Below are positions 15,629-22,444 of a DNA stretch of 24,336 nt, piece after piece. How positions within the stretch are numbered: the first letter of the stretch is position 1; every line of letters begins with the position of its first letter. Both the position numbers and the translations under genes were made by a program. The notes under the pieces are model-generated. The model ran no database searches. It was given only the letters and a program-made list of their open reading frames with translations, and was not told where the DNA came from. The DNA is from Patescibacteria group bacterium. GTDB taxonomy: Bacteria > Patescibacteriota > Minisyncoccia > Phycocordibacterales > DATDWN01. The stretch spans positions 1 to 24,336 of the forward strand of contig JAUPVF010000041.1 of assembly GCA_030917185.1 (NCBI GenBank), given 5' to 3'.

Positions 15629-16000
15629 ATGGAGTCAGAGATTAATGTTTATGCGGTTGAGTTGGGAATGATGATCAAGACTGCTCGAGAGCGGTCACAG
15701 ATCAGCATTAGGAACCTTGCATCCTTTGCGAATGCAAGACGTTCATTTGTCATTAAATTAGAGAATGGCACACTCCCGAATTACTATCGGGACGTTATGC
15801 TGAGAGTTGTAGGATCTCTCGATTTTAATCTCAAGGAGAGGGAGAAGGTGTTTGTTCTCATAAATTTATATTGCCCTCCAGGGATTAATGAAAAGACCAA
15901 GAGTCGCCGCAAAATACAATTTCCACGGAAACGACGGGGAACACCCGTCACTGTGTGGCGACGTAACCAATTGTCCATTCAACTGTGCGCCTACCGATAA
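15629..16000 (+). CDS. XRE-like helix-turn-helix protein, 123 residues
   Basis: The first 75 residues resemble a Cro/CI (XRE) helix-turn-helix domain: LGMMIKTARERSQISIRNLASFANARRSFVIKLENGTLPN has the pattern of helix 1, turn, recognition helix and the conserved 'kLEnG' segment. The remainder is basic (TKSRRKIQFPRKRRG) and could contact DNA or RNA. It is probably a small transcription regulator; the target is unknown. AAAGGA at 15617-15622, 6 nt before the ATG, is a good Shine-Dalgarno, unlike the core genes around it. It is followed at once by a strong terminator. It faces typA, which is convergent. The C-terminal part is poorly conserved-looking, so the function beyond DNA binding is open. 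Confidence 0.65.
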   Translation: MESEINVYAVELGMMIKTARERSQISIRNLASFANARRSFVIKLENGTLPNYYRDVMLRVVGSLDFNLKEREKVFVLINLYCPPGINEKTKSRRKIQFPRKRRGTPVTVWRRNQLSIQLCAYR

Positions 16001-16004
16001 CAAA

Positions 16005-16041
16005 ATCCCCCGAGGCATCGATGCTTTCGGGGGATGTTTTT
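16005..16041. terminator. Bidirectional terminator between the XRE-like gene and typA
   Basis: ATCCCCCGA (16005-16013) pairs with TCGGGGGAT (16027-16035), with the palindrome GCATCGATGC (16015-16024) as the apical stem. A G and TTTTT follow on +; on the minus strand a short T-run follows. Confidence 0.85.
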
Positions 16042-16054
16042 AATCGTCGACGTA

Positions 16055-17812
16055 TTATAATTTCTTCATTTCCTTTTTTCGGAGACGAACTGAGTTTGGA
16101 GTGATTTCAATATATTCATCTTCAGCCATAATCTCCATTGCTCGTTCGATATCAAGTTTGATTGATGCTGCTAGATAGACACTGTCATCTGACCCAGACG
16201 CACGCATGTTGGTTAGTTGTTTGCCTTTGGTTGGGTTAACCCACAAGTCGTCTCCTTTAGATGCATTACCAATAACCATTCCCTTATAGACTTCTGTACC
16301 TGGTTCAATATACAACACTCCACGTTGTTGGAGGTTATCCAATGCAAATGCAAGTGCCTTGCCCTGTTCCATTGAAACCATGGCACCCAAGTGGCTTTTC
16401 TTTATTTCACCAACATGTGGGCGAAATCCGATAAATCGTGATGAGAAAATACCGAGACCTTTGGTGTCCACAATGAATTGCCCTCGATAACCCAACAATC
16501 CTCGAGTTGGTGCCTCTAGTATTAGTCGTTGATGACCAGCATCTTGTTTGATATTCATGAGCAGTGCGCGTTTTTCTGTCAGGCGGGAAATAACTGAACT
16601 TGCGAATTCATCTGGTACATCAATCACCACTTCCTCAAATGGTTCCATCTGGACTCCATTCTCTTCTTTCAAAATAACGTGTGGTTGTGATACCTGGAGT
16701 TCAAATCCTTCTCGTCGCATGTTTTCCAATAGGATGGCAATATGCAATTCTCCTCGTCCATAGACGATGATATTTTCACCACTATCAAAATCAACTTTCA
16801 GACCAACATTCACTTCCAATTCTTTTTCTAATCGTTCACGAATCTGTCGTGAGGTAACGAATTTTCCTTCACGTCCGGCAAACGGTGAACTATTGACCAA
16901 AAACTCCAACGAAATAGTTGGCTCATCAATAGTAATAGATGGTAATGGTGGAATGTTTGGTTGGTTGCATATAGTATCGCCAATATAGATGTCTGGTATG
17001 CCGGCAATCATCACAATGTCTCCAGCAGTTGCTTCTGCTTCGTCTTTTCTGCTCATACCTTCAAATGTAAATATTTTAGTGATTTTGCCTGTAAAATTTT
17101 TACCATTTGGTTCTGATACATACACAGTTTCATTTGTTTTAAGTGTTCCTTGGTAGATACGGCAAATAGCCATACGACCAAGAAAGTTATCGTAGGCGAG
17201 GTTAAATACTTGGAGTTGGGCAGGTCCTTCCATTTTGTTGCTTGCTGGGGGTACTTCCTCTAGAATCACATCCAAAATAGGGTTGAGGTTTGTTGACTCA
17301 TCTTGCATGTTTCGCTTGGCTGTTCCTTCTCGTCCCACCGCATATAAAGTAGTAAAGTTTAGTTGTTCATCATTTGCACCAAGATCCATAAACAATTCAA
17401 GAGTCATTTCATGTACTGCTTCTGGTCGTGCTGCTGGCTTATCAATTTTGTTTATAATCACAATTGGCTTTAATCCCAACTCAAGTGATTTTTTTAATAC
17501 GAATCGTGTTTGAGGCATTGGTCCTTCCTGAGCATCTACAACAAGAAGTACGGTGTCTATAGAACGGAGTACACGTTCAACTTCTGATCCGAAGTCGGAG
17601 TGACCTGGAGTATCTACGATGTTTATTTTTGTGTCTTTATAGAATAGGGAAGTATTTTTGGCGTATATGGTAATACCACGCTCTTTTTCAAGTGTGTTTG
17701 AGTCCATACTGGTGCCTTCTTCTGTCATGCCGTTTTGGCGGAGGAGGGCATCGGTGAGGGTTGTTTTGCCATGATCCACGTGGGCTATGATTGCTATATT
17801 TCGTATTTCCAT
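16055..17812 (-). CDS. typA: Ribosome-associated GTPase TypA/BipA
   Basis: TypA is a translational GTPase related to EF-G that acts on the ribosome in stress adaptation and in assembly of the large subunit. The 585 residues are slightly short of the usual 600-615. G motifs are clear: G1 AHVDHGKTTL (10-19), GITI in the switch I region, G3 DTPGHSDFG and G4 NKIDKPAARPEAV. Domain II, the EF-G-like domain III, and the TypA C-terminal domain follow (EAPTRGLLGYRGQF, ERAMEIMAEDEYIEITP). ATG 17812 is used because the family begins with a few residues before RNIAIIAHVDHG; a longer frame to 17893 would read through an inverted repeat. TTTAAT ends 3 nt before the ATG and there is no Shine-Dalgarno. Confidence 0.96.
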   Translation of the reverse strand: MEIRNIAIIAHVDHGKTTLTDALLRQNGMTEEGTSMDSNTLEKERGITIYAKNTSLFYKDTKINIVDTPGHSDFGSEVERVLRSIDTVLLVVDAQEGPMPQTRFVLKKSLELGLKPIVIINKIDKPAARPEAVHEMTLELFMDLGANDEQLNFTTLYAVGREGTAKRNMQDESTNLNPILDVILEEVPPASNKMEGPAQLQVFNLAYDNFLGRMAICRIYQGTLKTNETVYVSEPNGKNFTGKITKIFTFEGMSRKDEAEATAGDIVMIAGIPDIYIGDTICNQPNIPPLPSITIDEPTISLEFLVNSSPFAGREGKFVTSRQIRERLEKELEVNVGLKVDFDSGENIIVYGRGELHIAILLENMRREGFELQVSQPHVILKEENGVQMEPFEEVVIDVPDEFASSVISRLTEKRALLMNIKQDAGHQRLILEAPTRGLLGYRGQFIVDTKGLGIFSSRFIGFRPHVGEIKKSHLGAMVSMEQGKALAFALDNLQQRGVLYIEPGTEVYKGMVIGNASKGDDLWVNPTKGKQLTNMRASGSDDSVYLAASIKLDIERAMEIMAEDEYIEITPNSVRLRKKEMKKL

Positions 17813-17815
17813 AAA

Positions 17816-17821
17816 ATTAAA
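17816..17821 (-). promoter_or_regulatory. -10-like hexamer of typA at the edge of the inverted repeat
   Basis: On the minus strand, TTTAAT is followed by TTT and the typA ATG. The hexamer is the outer end of the long hairpin 17817-17941, so folding or supercoil extrusion of that element could interfere with it. No clear -35. Confidence 0.35.
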
Positions 17822-17941
17822 CTTCCAAATTTTGACAATCTCTGCGTTGGAATTCAGAAAATGATTTTCACTTGCGCACTCAGGCAAGCTCAAATCATTT
17901 TCCTCTTCCGCCTTGACCTTGTCTCAAATTTGAAAGTTTAA
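17817..17941. repeat. 125-nt imperfect long inverted repeat (MITE-like or regulatory hairpin)
   Basis: The segment folds end to end. TTAAACTT, one mismatch and CAAATTT (17817-17832) pair with AAATTTG, one mismatch and AAGTTTAA (17926-17941). Then GACAA pairs with TTGTC, GGAA with TTCC, GAAAATGATTT (17857-17867) with AAATCATTTTC (17892-17902), and CTTGC with GCAAG, around an 8-nt loop. No gene fits inside. Such end-to-end dyad symmetry is typical of miniature inverted-repeat elements or palindromic intergenic units. A regulatory hairpin before typA is the alternative. Confidence 0.65.
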
Positions 17942-18095
17942 GACAGACAATTACGCGGGGAGTGATAACTCTGATAATCTCAATAAAAAACGCCTTCCGG
18001 CAGTTGATTGATGTGTCTATTAAAGCATAAAAAAGGCATTTTAGTCAAATGTGGCACATTGCTTTTATTCATGTGGATGAATTGTTTATAGTTTT
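17942..18095. other. Intergenic region with no firm feature
   Basis: Between the inverted repeat and the next promoter I see no gene. GCCTT near 17990 can pair with AAGGC near 18034 over a loop of about 35 nt, with A/T tails, but this is too loose to call a terminator. Confidence 0.5.
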
Positions 18096-18104
18096 TGATA
18101 TACT
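18096..18104 (+). promoter_or_regulatory. Extended -10 promoter of the 18111 membrane-protein operon
   Basis: TGATATACT is an extended -10 (TG, A, then TATACT at 18099-18104). The ATG at 18111 is 6 nt downstream, exactly at the predicted transcription start, so the mRNA would be leaderless. An ATG at 18105 lies upstream of the predicted start. Confidence 0.6.
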
Positions 18105-18110
18105 ATGTAT

Positions 18111-18365
18111 ATGGACACTCAATTTCCTCCTTTGCAAATGCCAAACCTCCCATTTTTGAAACTTTCTTTCATATTGAATGTTCCTGTACTCACTGGTGCG
18201 CTTATTATTTTCTTTGTCGGATATGTCATCTTGACCAGTGTGCTTATGTACCATTGGTCTGCATATGGCATGAGACACCAAGGGGTACTAATCGCTCGGA
18301 CATTGTTTCTGCTCGTTTCCGCTGTTTTATTTATCATCGCTTTGTTAGCCCTTTCTTATTTTTAA
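18111..18365 (+). CDS. Small membrane protein with two transmembrane segments
   Basis: I do not recognise a named family. The 84-residue product has a Pro-rich N-terminus (MDTQFPPLQMPNLP) and two hydrophobic segments of about 20 residues, NVPVLTGALIIFFVGYVILTS and LFLLVSAVLFIIALLALSYF. A short polar loop with YHWSAYGMRHQG joins them. It should be an integral membrane protein of the cytoplasmic membrane. ATG 18111 is preferred over the ATG at 18105 because of the extended -10 at 18096-18104. The next gene begins 3 nt after the stop, so both are co-transcribed and may work together. No Shine-Dalgarno is present. Confidence 0.75.
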   Translation: MDTQFPPLQMPNLPFLKLSFILNVPVLTGALIIFFVGYVILTSVLMYHWSAYGMRHQGVLIARTLFLLVSAVLFIIALLALSYF

Positions 18366-18368
18366 TTT

Positions 18369-18953
18369 ATGGCATCATACGACGCATTACATTTAGATCA
18401 GGATGAGCATGTTATATTAGAAGTGCGAAAACACTGGATTGTATTTGTTGGTCATGCCATGAGTTTGCTGTTTGGGGCAGTTGTTCCATTTGTTGTACTT
18501 ATACTCATTGCCCGCTTTGCTCCGCATGTATTTGATTCTCTTGTTATCCCTGGTAATGTACCCGCATTATTTTTGTTCTTCTATTCTCTCTGGCTGTTAT
18601 TTTTGTGGATTACTTTCTTTCTTGATTGGACGAAATATTTTTTGAATGTCTGGTATGTGACAGAAAAGCGGATTATTGATGTTGATCAAAAGCGACTGTT
18701 TGATCGGGAAATTACCAACTTGCGGTTTGATAAAATACAAGATGTTACACTTGATGTTCATGGTTTTCTCCAAACAATGCTGAATTTTGGTTCAGTCAAA
18801 GTCCAGACGGCTGCAGAGGATAGCGGTGATTTTTTCATGACTATGGTCCAAAATCCCGATGAGGTTCGTCGGGTTATATTTAGCCAACATAACGAAATCG
18901 GTGACCGTCCACTCGGTCGCAGAATGTCTCAGGTTGGTATGGAAAACAAATAA
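18369..18953 (+). CDS. Membrane protein with bacterial PH domain (bPH2/YdbS-like)
   Basis: This 194-residue protein fits the YdbS-like, bacterial pleckstrin-homology (bPH2) membrane family. A short N-terminal cytoplasmic part (HLDQDEHVILEVRKHW) is followed by two membrane segments, roughly residues 23-48 (IVFVGHAMSLLFGAVVPFVV) and 63-85 (NVPALFLFFYSLWLLFLWIT). The PH-like domain then runs NVWYVTEKRIIDVDQKRLFDREITNLRFDKIQDVT to about FGSVKVQTAAED and ends PDEVRRVIFSQ. The W-Y-V-T-x-x-R-I-I pattern and 'I-x-N-L-R-F-D-K-I-Q-D-V' are typical of the domain. Its molecular role is unknown. It follows the two-helix membrane protein by 3 nt. No Shine-Dalgarno, consistent with re-initiation after the upstream stop. 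Confidence 0.85.
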   Translation: MASYDALHLDQDEHVILEVRKHWIVFVGHAMSLLFGAVVPFVVLILIARFAPHVFDSLVIPGNVPALFLFFYSLWLLFLWITFFLDWTKYFLNVWYVTEKRIIDVDQKRLFDREITNLRFDKIQDVTLDVHGFLQTMLNFGSVKVQTAAEDSGDFFMTMVQNPDEVRRVIFSQHNEIGDRPLGRRMSQVGMENK

Positions 18954-18976
18954 ATAACACATTCGGTCACATATTG

Positions 18977-18992
18977 TTTTTGCATGCAAAAA
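18977..18992. promoter_or_regulatory. 16-bp perfect palindrome over the eno -35 (candidate operator)
   Basis: TTTTTGCATGCAAAAA is a perfect 16-bp dyad. It covers the -35 hexamer of the enolase promoter (18980-18985). A dimeric regulator bound here would block RNA polymerase. The binding protein is not known. Confidence 0.45.
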
Positions 18993-19007
18993 TAAAAGTG
19001 CTACAAT
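18980..19007 (+). promoter_or_regulatory. Promoter of the enolase gene
   Basis: TTGCAT (18980-18985) and TACAAT (19002-19007) are 16 nt apart, with TGC before the -10 (extended -10). Transcription would start near 19014, leaving a leader of about 32 nt without a Shine-Dalgarno. Confidence 0.65.
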
Positions 19008-19045
19008 GCAATGGTTATTACTACTTTACTAATAATTCATTTTCA

Positions 19046-20344
19046 ATGGCAACACAGAAATCAAAAAAGATTGTAAAAATTATTGGACGAGAAATCCTTG
19101 ATTCCCGAGGAAATCCAACAGTTGAGGTTGATGTTCACTTAGCAGACGGTTCAATGGGACGAGCAGGTGTACCAAGTGGCGCGTCAACTGGTAGTCACGA
19201 AGCAGTAGAATTGCGTGATGGAGATAAAAAACGATATGGGGGACTTGGAGTCCAAAAAGCAGTTAACAATGTTAATGGTCCTATATTCAAAAAACTAAAA
19301 GGTAAAGAGTGGACACAATCAACGTTGGACACAGCACTCATCACACTTGATGGAACAGAAAATAAAGGTAATCTCGGTGCAAACGCTATGCTTGGAGTGT
19401 CGCTTGCTTTTGCCCGCGCCATGGCACAGTCACAACAAAAAACCTTGCATGGATATTTCAAAACAATCAGCAAATCAAAACTGACATTATTGCCAACACC
19501 AATGATGAATATCTTGAATGGAGGGAAGCATGCTGAAAATTCAACTGACTTACAGGAATTCATGATTGTGCCGGTGGGAGCAAAAACATTTGCTGAGGCA
19601 ATACGGTATGGTGCGGAGGTATTCCATGCCTTGAAAAAAATATTGAAATCTCGCGGATTGAACACATCAGTTGGGGATGAGGGTGGATATGCACCGTCAC
19701 TACCATCAAATGAAGCAGCAGTTGAAATTATCCTAGAAGCAATCACATCTGCTGGTTACAAACCAGGCAAGGATATCGCCTTGGCGTTTGACCCTGCGGC
19801 TAGTGAGTTTTATAAAGAGGGGAAATATGAATTGAAGTCAGAAAACCGATCATTAACAAGTGCAGAGATGGTGGATTTCTATGTTGAGTGGGTCAAAAAA
19901 TATCCAATCGTATCCATCGAAGACGGTCTCGCTGAGGACGATTGGGAAGGGTGGAAATTGATGACTGCAAAACTTGGTAAAAAAATACAAATCGTTGGTG
20001 ATGATTTGTTTGTGACAAACATTGCTCGATTAAAAATGGGTATTGATCAAAAAGCAGGAAACTCAATTTTGATTAAACTCAACCAAATTGGAACAGTGTC
20101 AGAAACAATTGATGCAATCAACATGGCACACAAAGCCGGGTTTACTGCTGTTGTGTCACATCGGTCAGGGGAAACAGAAGATACTACTATTTCAGATTTT
20201 GTTGTTGGGCTAGGTGCAGGACAAATTAAAACTGGCTCATTGTGCCGAAGTGAACGTATTGCAAAATACAATCAACTCATTCGTATTGAACAGGAACTTG
20301 GTAAAAAGGCAGCGTATCTTGGTGGGAAGGTTTTCAAAAAATAG
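19046..20344 (+). CDS. eno: Enolase (phosphopyruvate hydratase)
   Basis: Enolase converts 2-phosphoglycerate to phosphoenolpyruvate in glycolysis. The 432-residue protein is full length. Conserved blocks are GREILDSRGNPTVEV, PSGASTGSHEAVELRDGDK (mobile substrate loop), NILNGGKHAENSTDLQEFM, VGDEGGYAP, ALAFDPAASEFY, the metal-binding SIEDGLAEDDW and GDDLFVTN, the family signature ILIKLNQIGTVSETIDAI with the catalytic Lys, and SHRSGETEDTTI. GSHEA replaces the usual GSREA or GKHEA, which is within family variation. ATG 19046 gives a start six or so residues before the conserved region; an earlier in-frame extension upstream of the promoter is unlikely. gpmA, encoding the preceding glycolytic enzyme, lies about 640 nt downstream. 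Confidence 0.98.
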   Translation: MATQKSKKIVKIIGREILDSRGNPTVEVDVHLADGSMGRAGVPSGASTGSHEAVELRDGDKKRYGGLGVQKAVNNVNGPIFKKLKGKEWTQSTLDTALITLDGTENKGNLGANAMLGVSLAFARAMAQSQQKTLHGYFKTISKSKLTLLPTPMMNILNGGKHAENSTDLQEFMIVPVGAKTFAEAIRYGAEVFHALKKILKSRGLNTSVGDEGGYAPSLPSNEAAVEIILEAITSAGYKPGKDIALAFDPAASEFYKEGKYELKSENRSLTSAEMVDFYVEWVKKYPIVSIEDGLAEDDWEGWKLMTAKLGKKIQIVGDDLFVTNIARLKMGIDQKAGNSILIKLNQIGTVSETIDAINMAHKAGFTAVVSHRSGETEDTTISDFVVGLGAGQIKTGSLCRSERIAKYNQLIRIEQELGKKAAYLGGKVFKK

Positions 20345-20372
20345 CATAACATTGGAAAATTCTGTGATATAT

Positions 20373-20397
20373 AAAAGCCACCTATGGGGTGGCTTTT
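20373..20397 (+). terminator. Rho-independent terminator of eno
   Basis: AAAAGCCACC (20373-20382), loop TATGG, and GGTGGCTTTT (20388-20397) form a 10-bp stem with a T-rich 3' side. Confidence 0.88.
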
Positions 20398-20404
20398 GTG
20401 TGGT

Positions 20405-20500
20405 AATGGGGTGAGAGAGGTGAGAAAGGACGTATCACCTCGCACTCACCCCATTGGCGGTCGGTTTTTTGGTGTGCTCTGCGGGAGCCGGTGCCGACCG
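20405..20500. other. Two adjacent strong hairpins of unknown role
   Basis: The first hairpin pairs AATGGGGTGAG (20405-20415) with CTCACCCCATT (20445-20455), and inside it GAGGTGA (20417-20423) with TCACCTC (20435-20441), around an 11-nt loop. The second pairs CGGTCGG (20458-20464) with CCGACCG (20494-20500) around GCTC/GAGC. A T6 run sits just inside the second. The segment follows the eno terminator, is richer in GC than its surroundings, and contains no gene. It may be a small RNA, a leader structure for the 20605 gene, or a genomic repeat. The rest of the 20345-20604 intergenic region holds only the terminator and a weak promoter. Confidence 0.55.
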
Positions 20501-20530
20501 AGACTGTAATAAAAGAACGGTATATATAAA

Positions 20531-20539
20531 TGATACACT
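20531..20539 (+). promoter_or_regulatory. Possible extended -10 promoter of the 20605 gene
   Basis: TGATACACT fits an extended -10 (TG, A, TACACT). No -35 is seen. It would leave a leader of about 60 nt containing the Shine-Dalgarno at 20595-20600. Confidence 0.3.
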
Positions 20540-20604
20540 GTAATAAATAGATGTCAATGTTTACAGCATATACATAAAAGGAGCATACTGATTTGGGAGG
20601 AAAA

Positions 20605-20892
20605 ATGTTTTTTCATGTACAGCAGTGTTCCTGCCTGCTCTGCCAAAGGGAGCGGTTGCAGGAGGAACTGAATTTTGTTCAAAGGTGTGAAGAGGATGCT
20701 TTTGAGGAGCATGATATTCGGGGGATTTTCTCTTGTCACGATGATAGTGACTTATTATCATCAAGACTGGAGTACCTCATGAGGAACATGACGTTTCCTC
20801 GGGTAGCATCAGAATACTGGTACGGCATTTTTGTTCGTTTTATCAAGATTCTCTGTTTTGTTGATAATCTGTCTCGGCGGATTGTCATCTAG
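20605..20892 (+). CDS. Orphan small protein, 95 residues
   Basis: No family is recognised. ATG 20605 is chosen because GGGAGG (20595-20600) is 4 nt upstream; the TTG a few codons earlier is weaker. The N-terminus has CSCLLC (a possible metal or redox motif, but without a second Cys pair close by). A charged, probably coiled-coil helix follows (QRERLQEELNFVQRCEEDAFEEHD), then a hydrophobic-aromatic C-terminal part (YWYGIFVRFIKILCFVDNL). It lies between eno and gpmA but has its own Shine-Dalgarno and is followed by a terminator, so it is probably a separate unit rather than a glycolysis partner. Coding status is supported mainly by the strong initiation signal and the bounded transcript. Confidence 0.6.
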   Translation: MFFHVQQCSCLLCQRERLQEELNFVQRCEEDAFEEHDIRGIFSCHDDSDLLSSRLEYLMRNMTFPRVASEYWYGIFVRFIKILCFVDNLSRRIVI

Positions 20893-20904
20893 TGTTTTGG
20901 TTTG

Positions 20905-20931
20905 GGGCGTGTTGCGATACGCCCTTTTTTT
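20905..20931 (+). terminator. Rho-independent terminator of the 20605 gene
   Basis: GGGCGT (20905-20910), loop GTTGCGAT, and ACGCCC (20919-20924) are followed by seven Ts (20925-20931). Confidence 0.88.
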
Positions 20932-20987
20932 ATTTATTGAAATGGGGTAAAATGTGGCAGTATTAATTAATAAGAAAAATATCTTAT

Positions 20988-21680
20988 ATGTACACATTAG
21001 TTCTCATAAGACATGGACAGACAATTTACAATAAAGAGAAAATATTCTGTGGGTGGACAGATGTAGATTTAACTGAGCAGGGAATAGAGGAAGCGAAACA
21101 AGCAGGACGAAATCTTAAAAAAGCAGGTTTTATGTTTGATATGGGTTTTGCATCAGTTCTCAAAAGAACAAAAGAAACTTTGGATCTTTTGCTTACTGAA
21201 ATGGGAGTAGAGACCATACCTATTAAATACTCGTGGAGATTAAATGAAAGATGCTATGGTGCGTTACAGGGAGTCAAGCATGCGGACATGATAGAAAAAT
21301 ATGGAGAGGAACAAGTCCAGATATGGCGACGAAGTTTTTCTGAACGTCCTCCATTGCTAGAAACAACAGATCCACGATATTCGGGAAATGATCCAAAATA
21401 TAAAGACATAGATCCTGTGTGTATCCCATGCGCAGAGTCTCTGTCCGATACTATTGAGCGTGTGTTGCCGTATTGGCACGAGGATATTGCTCCTGCTATA
21501 AAAGATGGTAAAAAAGTAATTGTTGCAGGAAGTGGAAACAGTCTGAGGGGGTTAGTTAAGTATCTTGATGATATAAGTGACGCAGATATTGTTGGATTGG
21601 AAATACCTACAGGTGTTCCTATCGTGTACGAGTTAGACGAAAATCTCAAACCAATCAAGCATTACTATTTGAAGGATTAG
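20988..21680 (+). CDS. gpmA: 2,3-bisphosphoglycerate-dependent phosphoglycerate mutase with altered active site
   Basis: GpmA interconverts 3- and 2-phosphoglycerate, the step before enolase. The 230 residues align throughout with bacterial dPGM: LIRHGQTIYN with the phosphorylated H9, CGWTDVDLTEQG, RLNERCYGALQG (E87), RRSFSERPP, and IPTGVPIVYELDENLKPIKHYYL at the end. Two histidines usual in the family are missing. The second catalytic His of the AAHGNSLR motif (E. coli H184) is Ser here (VAGSGNSLR, S182), and ERHYG is ERCYG (C89). The fold and the rest of the active site look intact, so it may still work, may have shifted activity, or the family branch may tolerate Ser. No Shine-Dalgarno; TATCTT lies 2 nt before the ATG and TAAAAT about 35 nt before it. 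Confidence 0.93.
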   Translation: MYTLVLIRHGQTIYNKEKIFCGWTDVDLTEQGIEEAKQAGRNLKKAGFMFDMGFASVLKRTKETLDLLLTEMGVETIPIKYSWRLNERCYGALQGVKHADMIEKYGEEQVQIWRRSFSERPPLLETTDPRYSGNDPKYKDIDPVCIPCAESLSDTIERVLPYWHEDIAPAIKDGKKVIVAGSGNSLRGLVKYLDDISDADIVGLEIPTGVPIVYELDENLKPIKHYYLKD

Positions 21681-21720
21681 TATAGGTTTTTCAATAGGAA
21701 AATTTCATTAGATGATTATA

Positions 21721-21752
21721 AAAAACACTCGGGTTGCCACCGAGTGTTTTTT
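21721..21752 (+). terminator. Rho-independent terminator of gpmA
   Basis: AAAAACACTCGG (21721-21732), a 7-nt loop, and CCGAGTG (21740-21746) followed by a T-run make a stem with A/T extension. Confidence 0.9.
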
Positions 21753-21794
21753 GGGTTATGATGTTGCCTGGTTTGTTCTTTAAGGAGAGAAAAC

Positions 21795-22370
21795 ATGCCG
21801 ATTGCAATTATTTTACTCGGTCCACAAGGGTCGGGTAAGGGGACTGTTGCTTCTGAATTTATTGGCAGGGGGTATAACCCTGTCATCATGGGCGATCTGA
21901 TTAGGAAAAATCAAACAGATCCATCTGTGGTGAACAATGGCGGGCTTGCCAGCGATGAATCAGTAGCCGAATTGTTCGAGAGTGCGGTGAAAATACTGCG
22001 GGCACAAGGGAAAGATTTTGTTCTTGATGGTTGCATCAGGACGAACAATCAGGTCCACATGGTAATTAACAAATTACCAAGATATGATCTCCGATTTTTT
22101 TTATTGGACTGTTCTCTTGCGACGTGTTTGTCACGTATTGCCGGTAGAAAAGATAAGCATCGTGCAACTGGTCTACCAGAGCGTGAGGATGACAAGGATA
22201 TTGCTACGATTAAGAGACGGATTAGTCTCTTTCGGAGCAATATCTCGAGTATAATTTTTGAGATCGAAAAACACAAAGGTCTCAAAGTCCATACTGTTTC
22301 GGCAGAAAATTCTGTTGACGAAGTCGTTTCTTGTATTGATGGCTTAATGTCCACAATGTGCAGTCGGTAG
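21795..22370 (+). CDS. Adenylate-kinase-like nucleoside monophosphate kinase
   Basis: This 191-residue P-loop kinase is related to adenylate kinase, which transfers phosphate from ATP to AMP. The P-loop is GPQGSGKGT (9-17). GDLIRKN (33-39) matches the NMP-binding start, and LDGCIRTNNQV (77-87) stands where adenylate kinase has the DGFPRT motif, so the usual Phe/Tyr-Pro pair is replaced by Cys-Ile. RIAGRKDKHRATGLPEREDD is a short LID with its Arg residues, and IKRRISLF follows. It is a short (no extended LID, no zinc site) and divergent member, so it may be a secondary NMP kinase rather than the housekeeping Adk. AAGGAG at 21782-21787, 7 nt before the ATG, is the best Shine-Dalgarno of any enzyme gene here. 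It stands alone between two terminators. Confidence 0.8.
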   Translation: MPIAIILLGPQGSGKGTVASEFIGRGYNPVIMGDLIRKNQTDPSVVNNGGLASDESVAELFESAVKILRAQGKDFVLDGCIRTNNQVHMVINKLPRYDLRFFLLDCSLATCLSRIAGRKDKHRATGLPEREDDKDIATIKRRISLFRSNISSIIFEIEKHKGLKVHTVSAENSVDEVVSCIDGLMSTMCSR

Positions 22371-22377
22371 GTATCAG

Positions 22378-22404
22378 GCGGGTTCCCACGGGGATCCGCT
22401 TTTT
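22378..22404 (+). terminator. Rho-independent terminator of the adk-like gene
   Basis: GCGGGTTCC (22378-22386) pairs with GGGATCCGC (22391-22399), with G-U pairs and a 4-nt loop, followed by TTTTT. Confidence 0.82.
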
Positions 22405-22429
22405 GTTATATAATATATCTATTATAAAA

Positions 22430-22435
22430 TTTAAT
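22430..22435 (+). promoter_or_regulatory. -10-like hexamer of mscL
   Basis: TTTAAT is 9 nt before the mscL ATG and would give a leader of 2-3 nt. TATAAT near 22407 is an alternative with a longer leader. No Shine-Dalgarno precedes the gene. Confidence 0.35.
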
Positions 22436-22444
22436 CATTTCTAT

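Noticed and set aside
17813..17893. A longer N-terminus for TypA
   Set aside because: The extra 27 codons are encoded by the long inverted repeat. TypA proteins begin within a few residues of the RNIAIIAHVDHG block.
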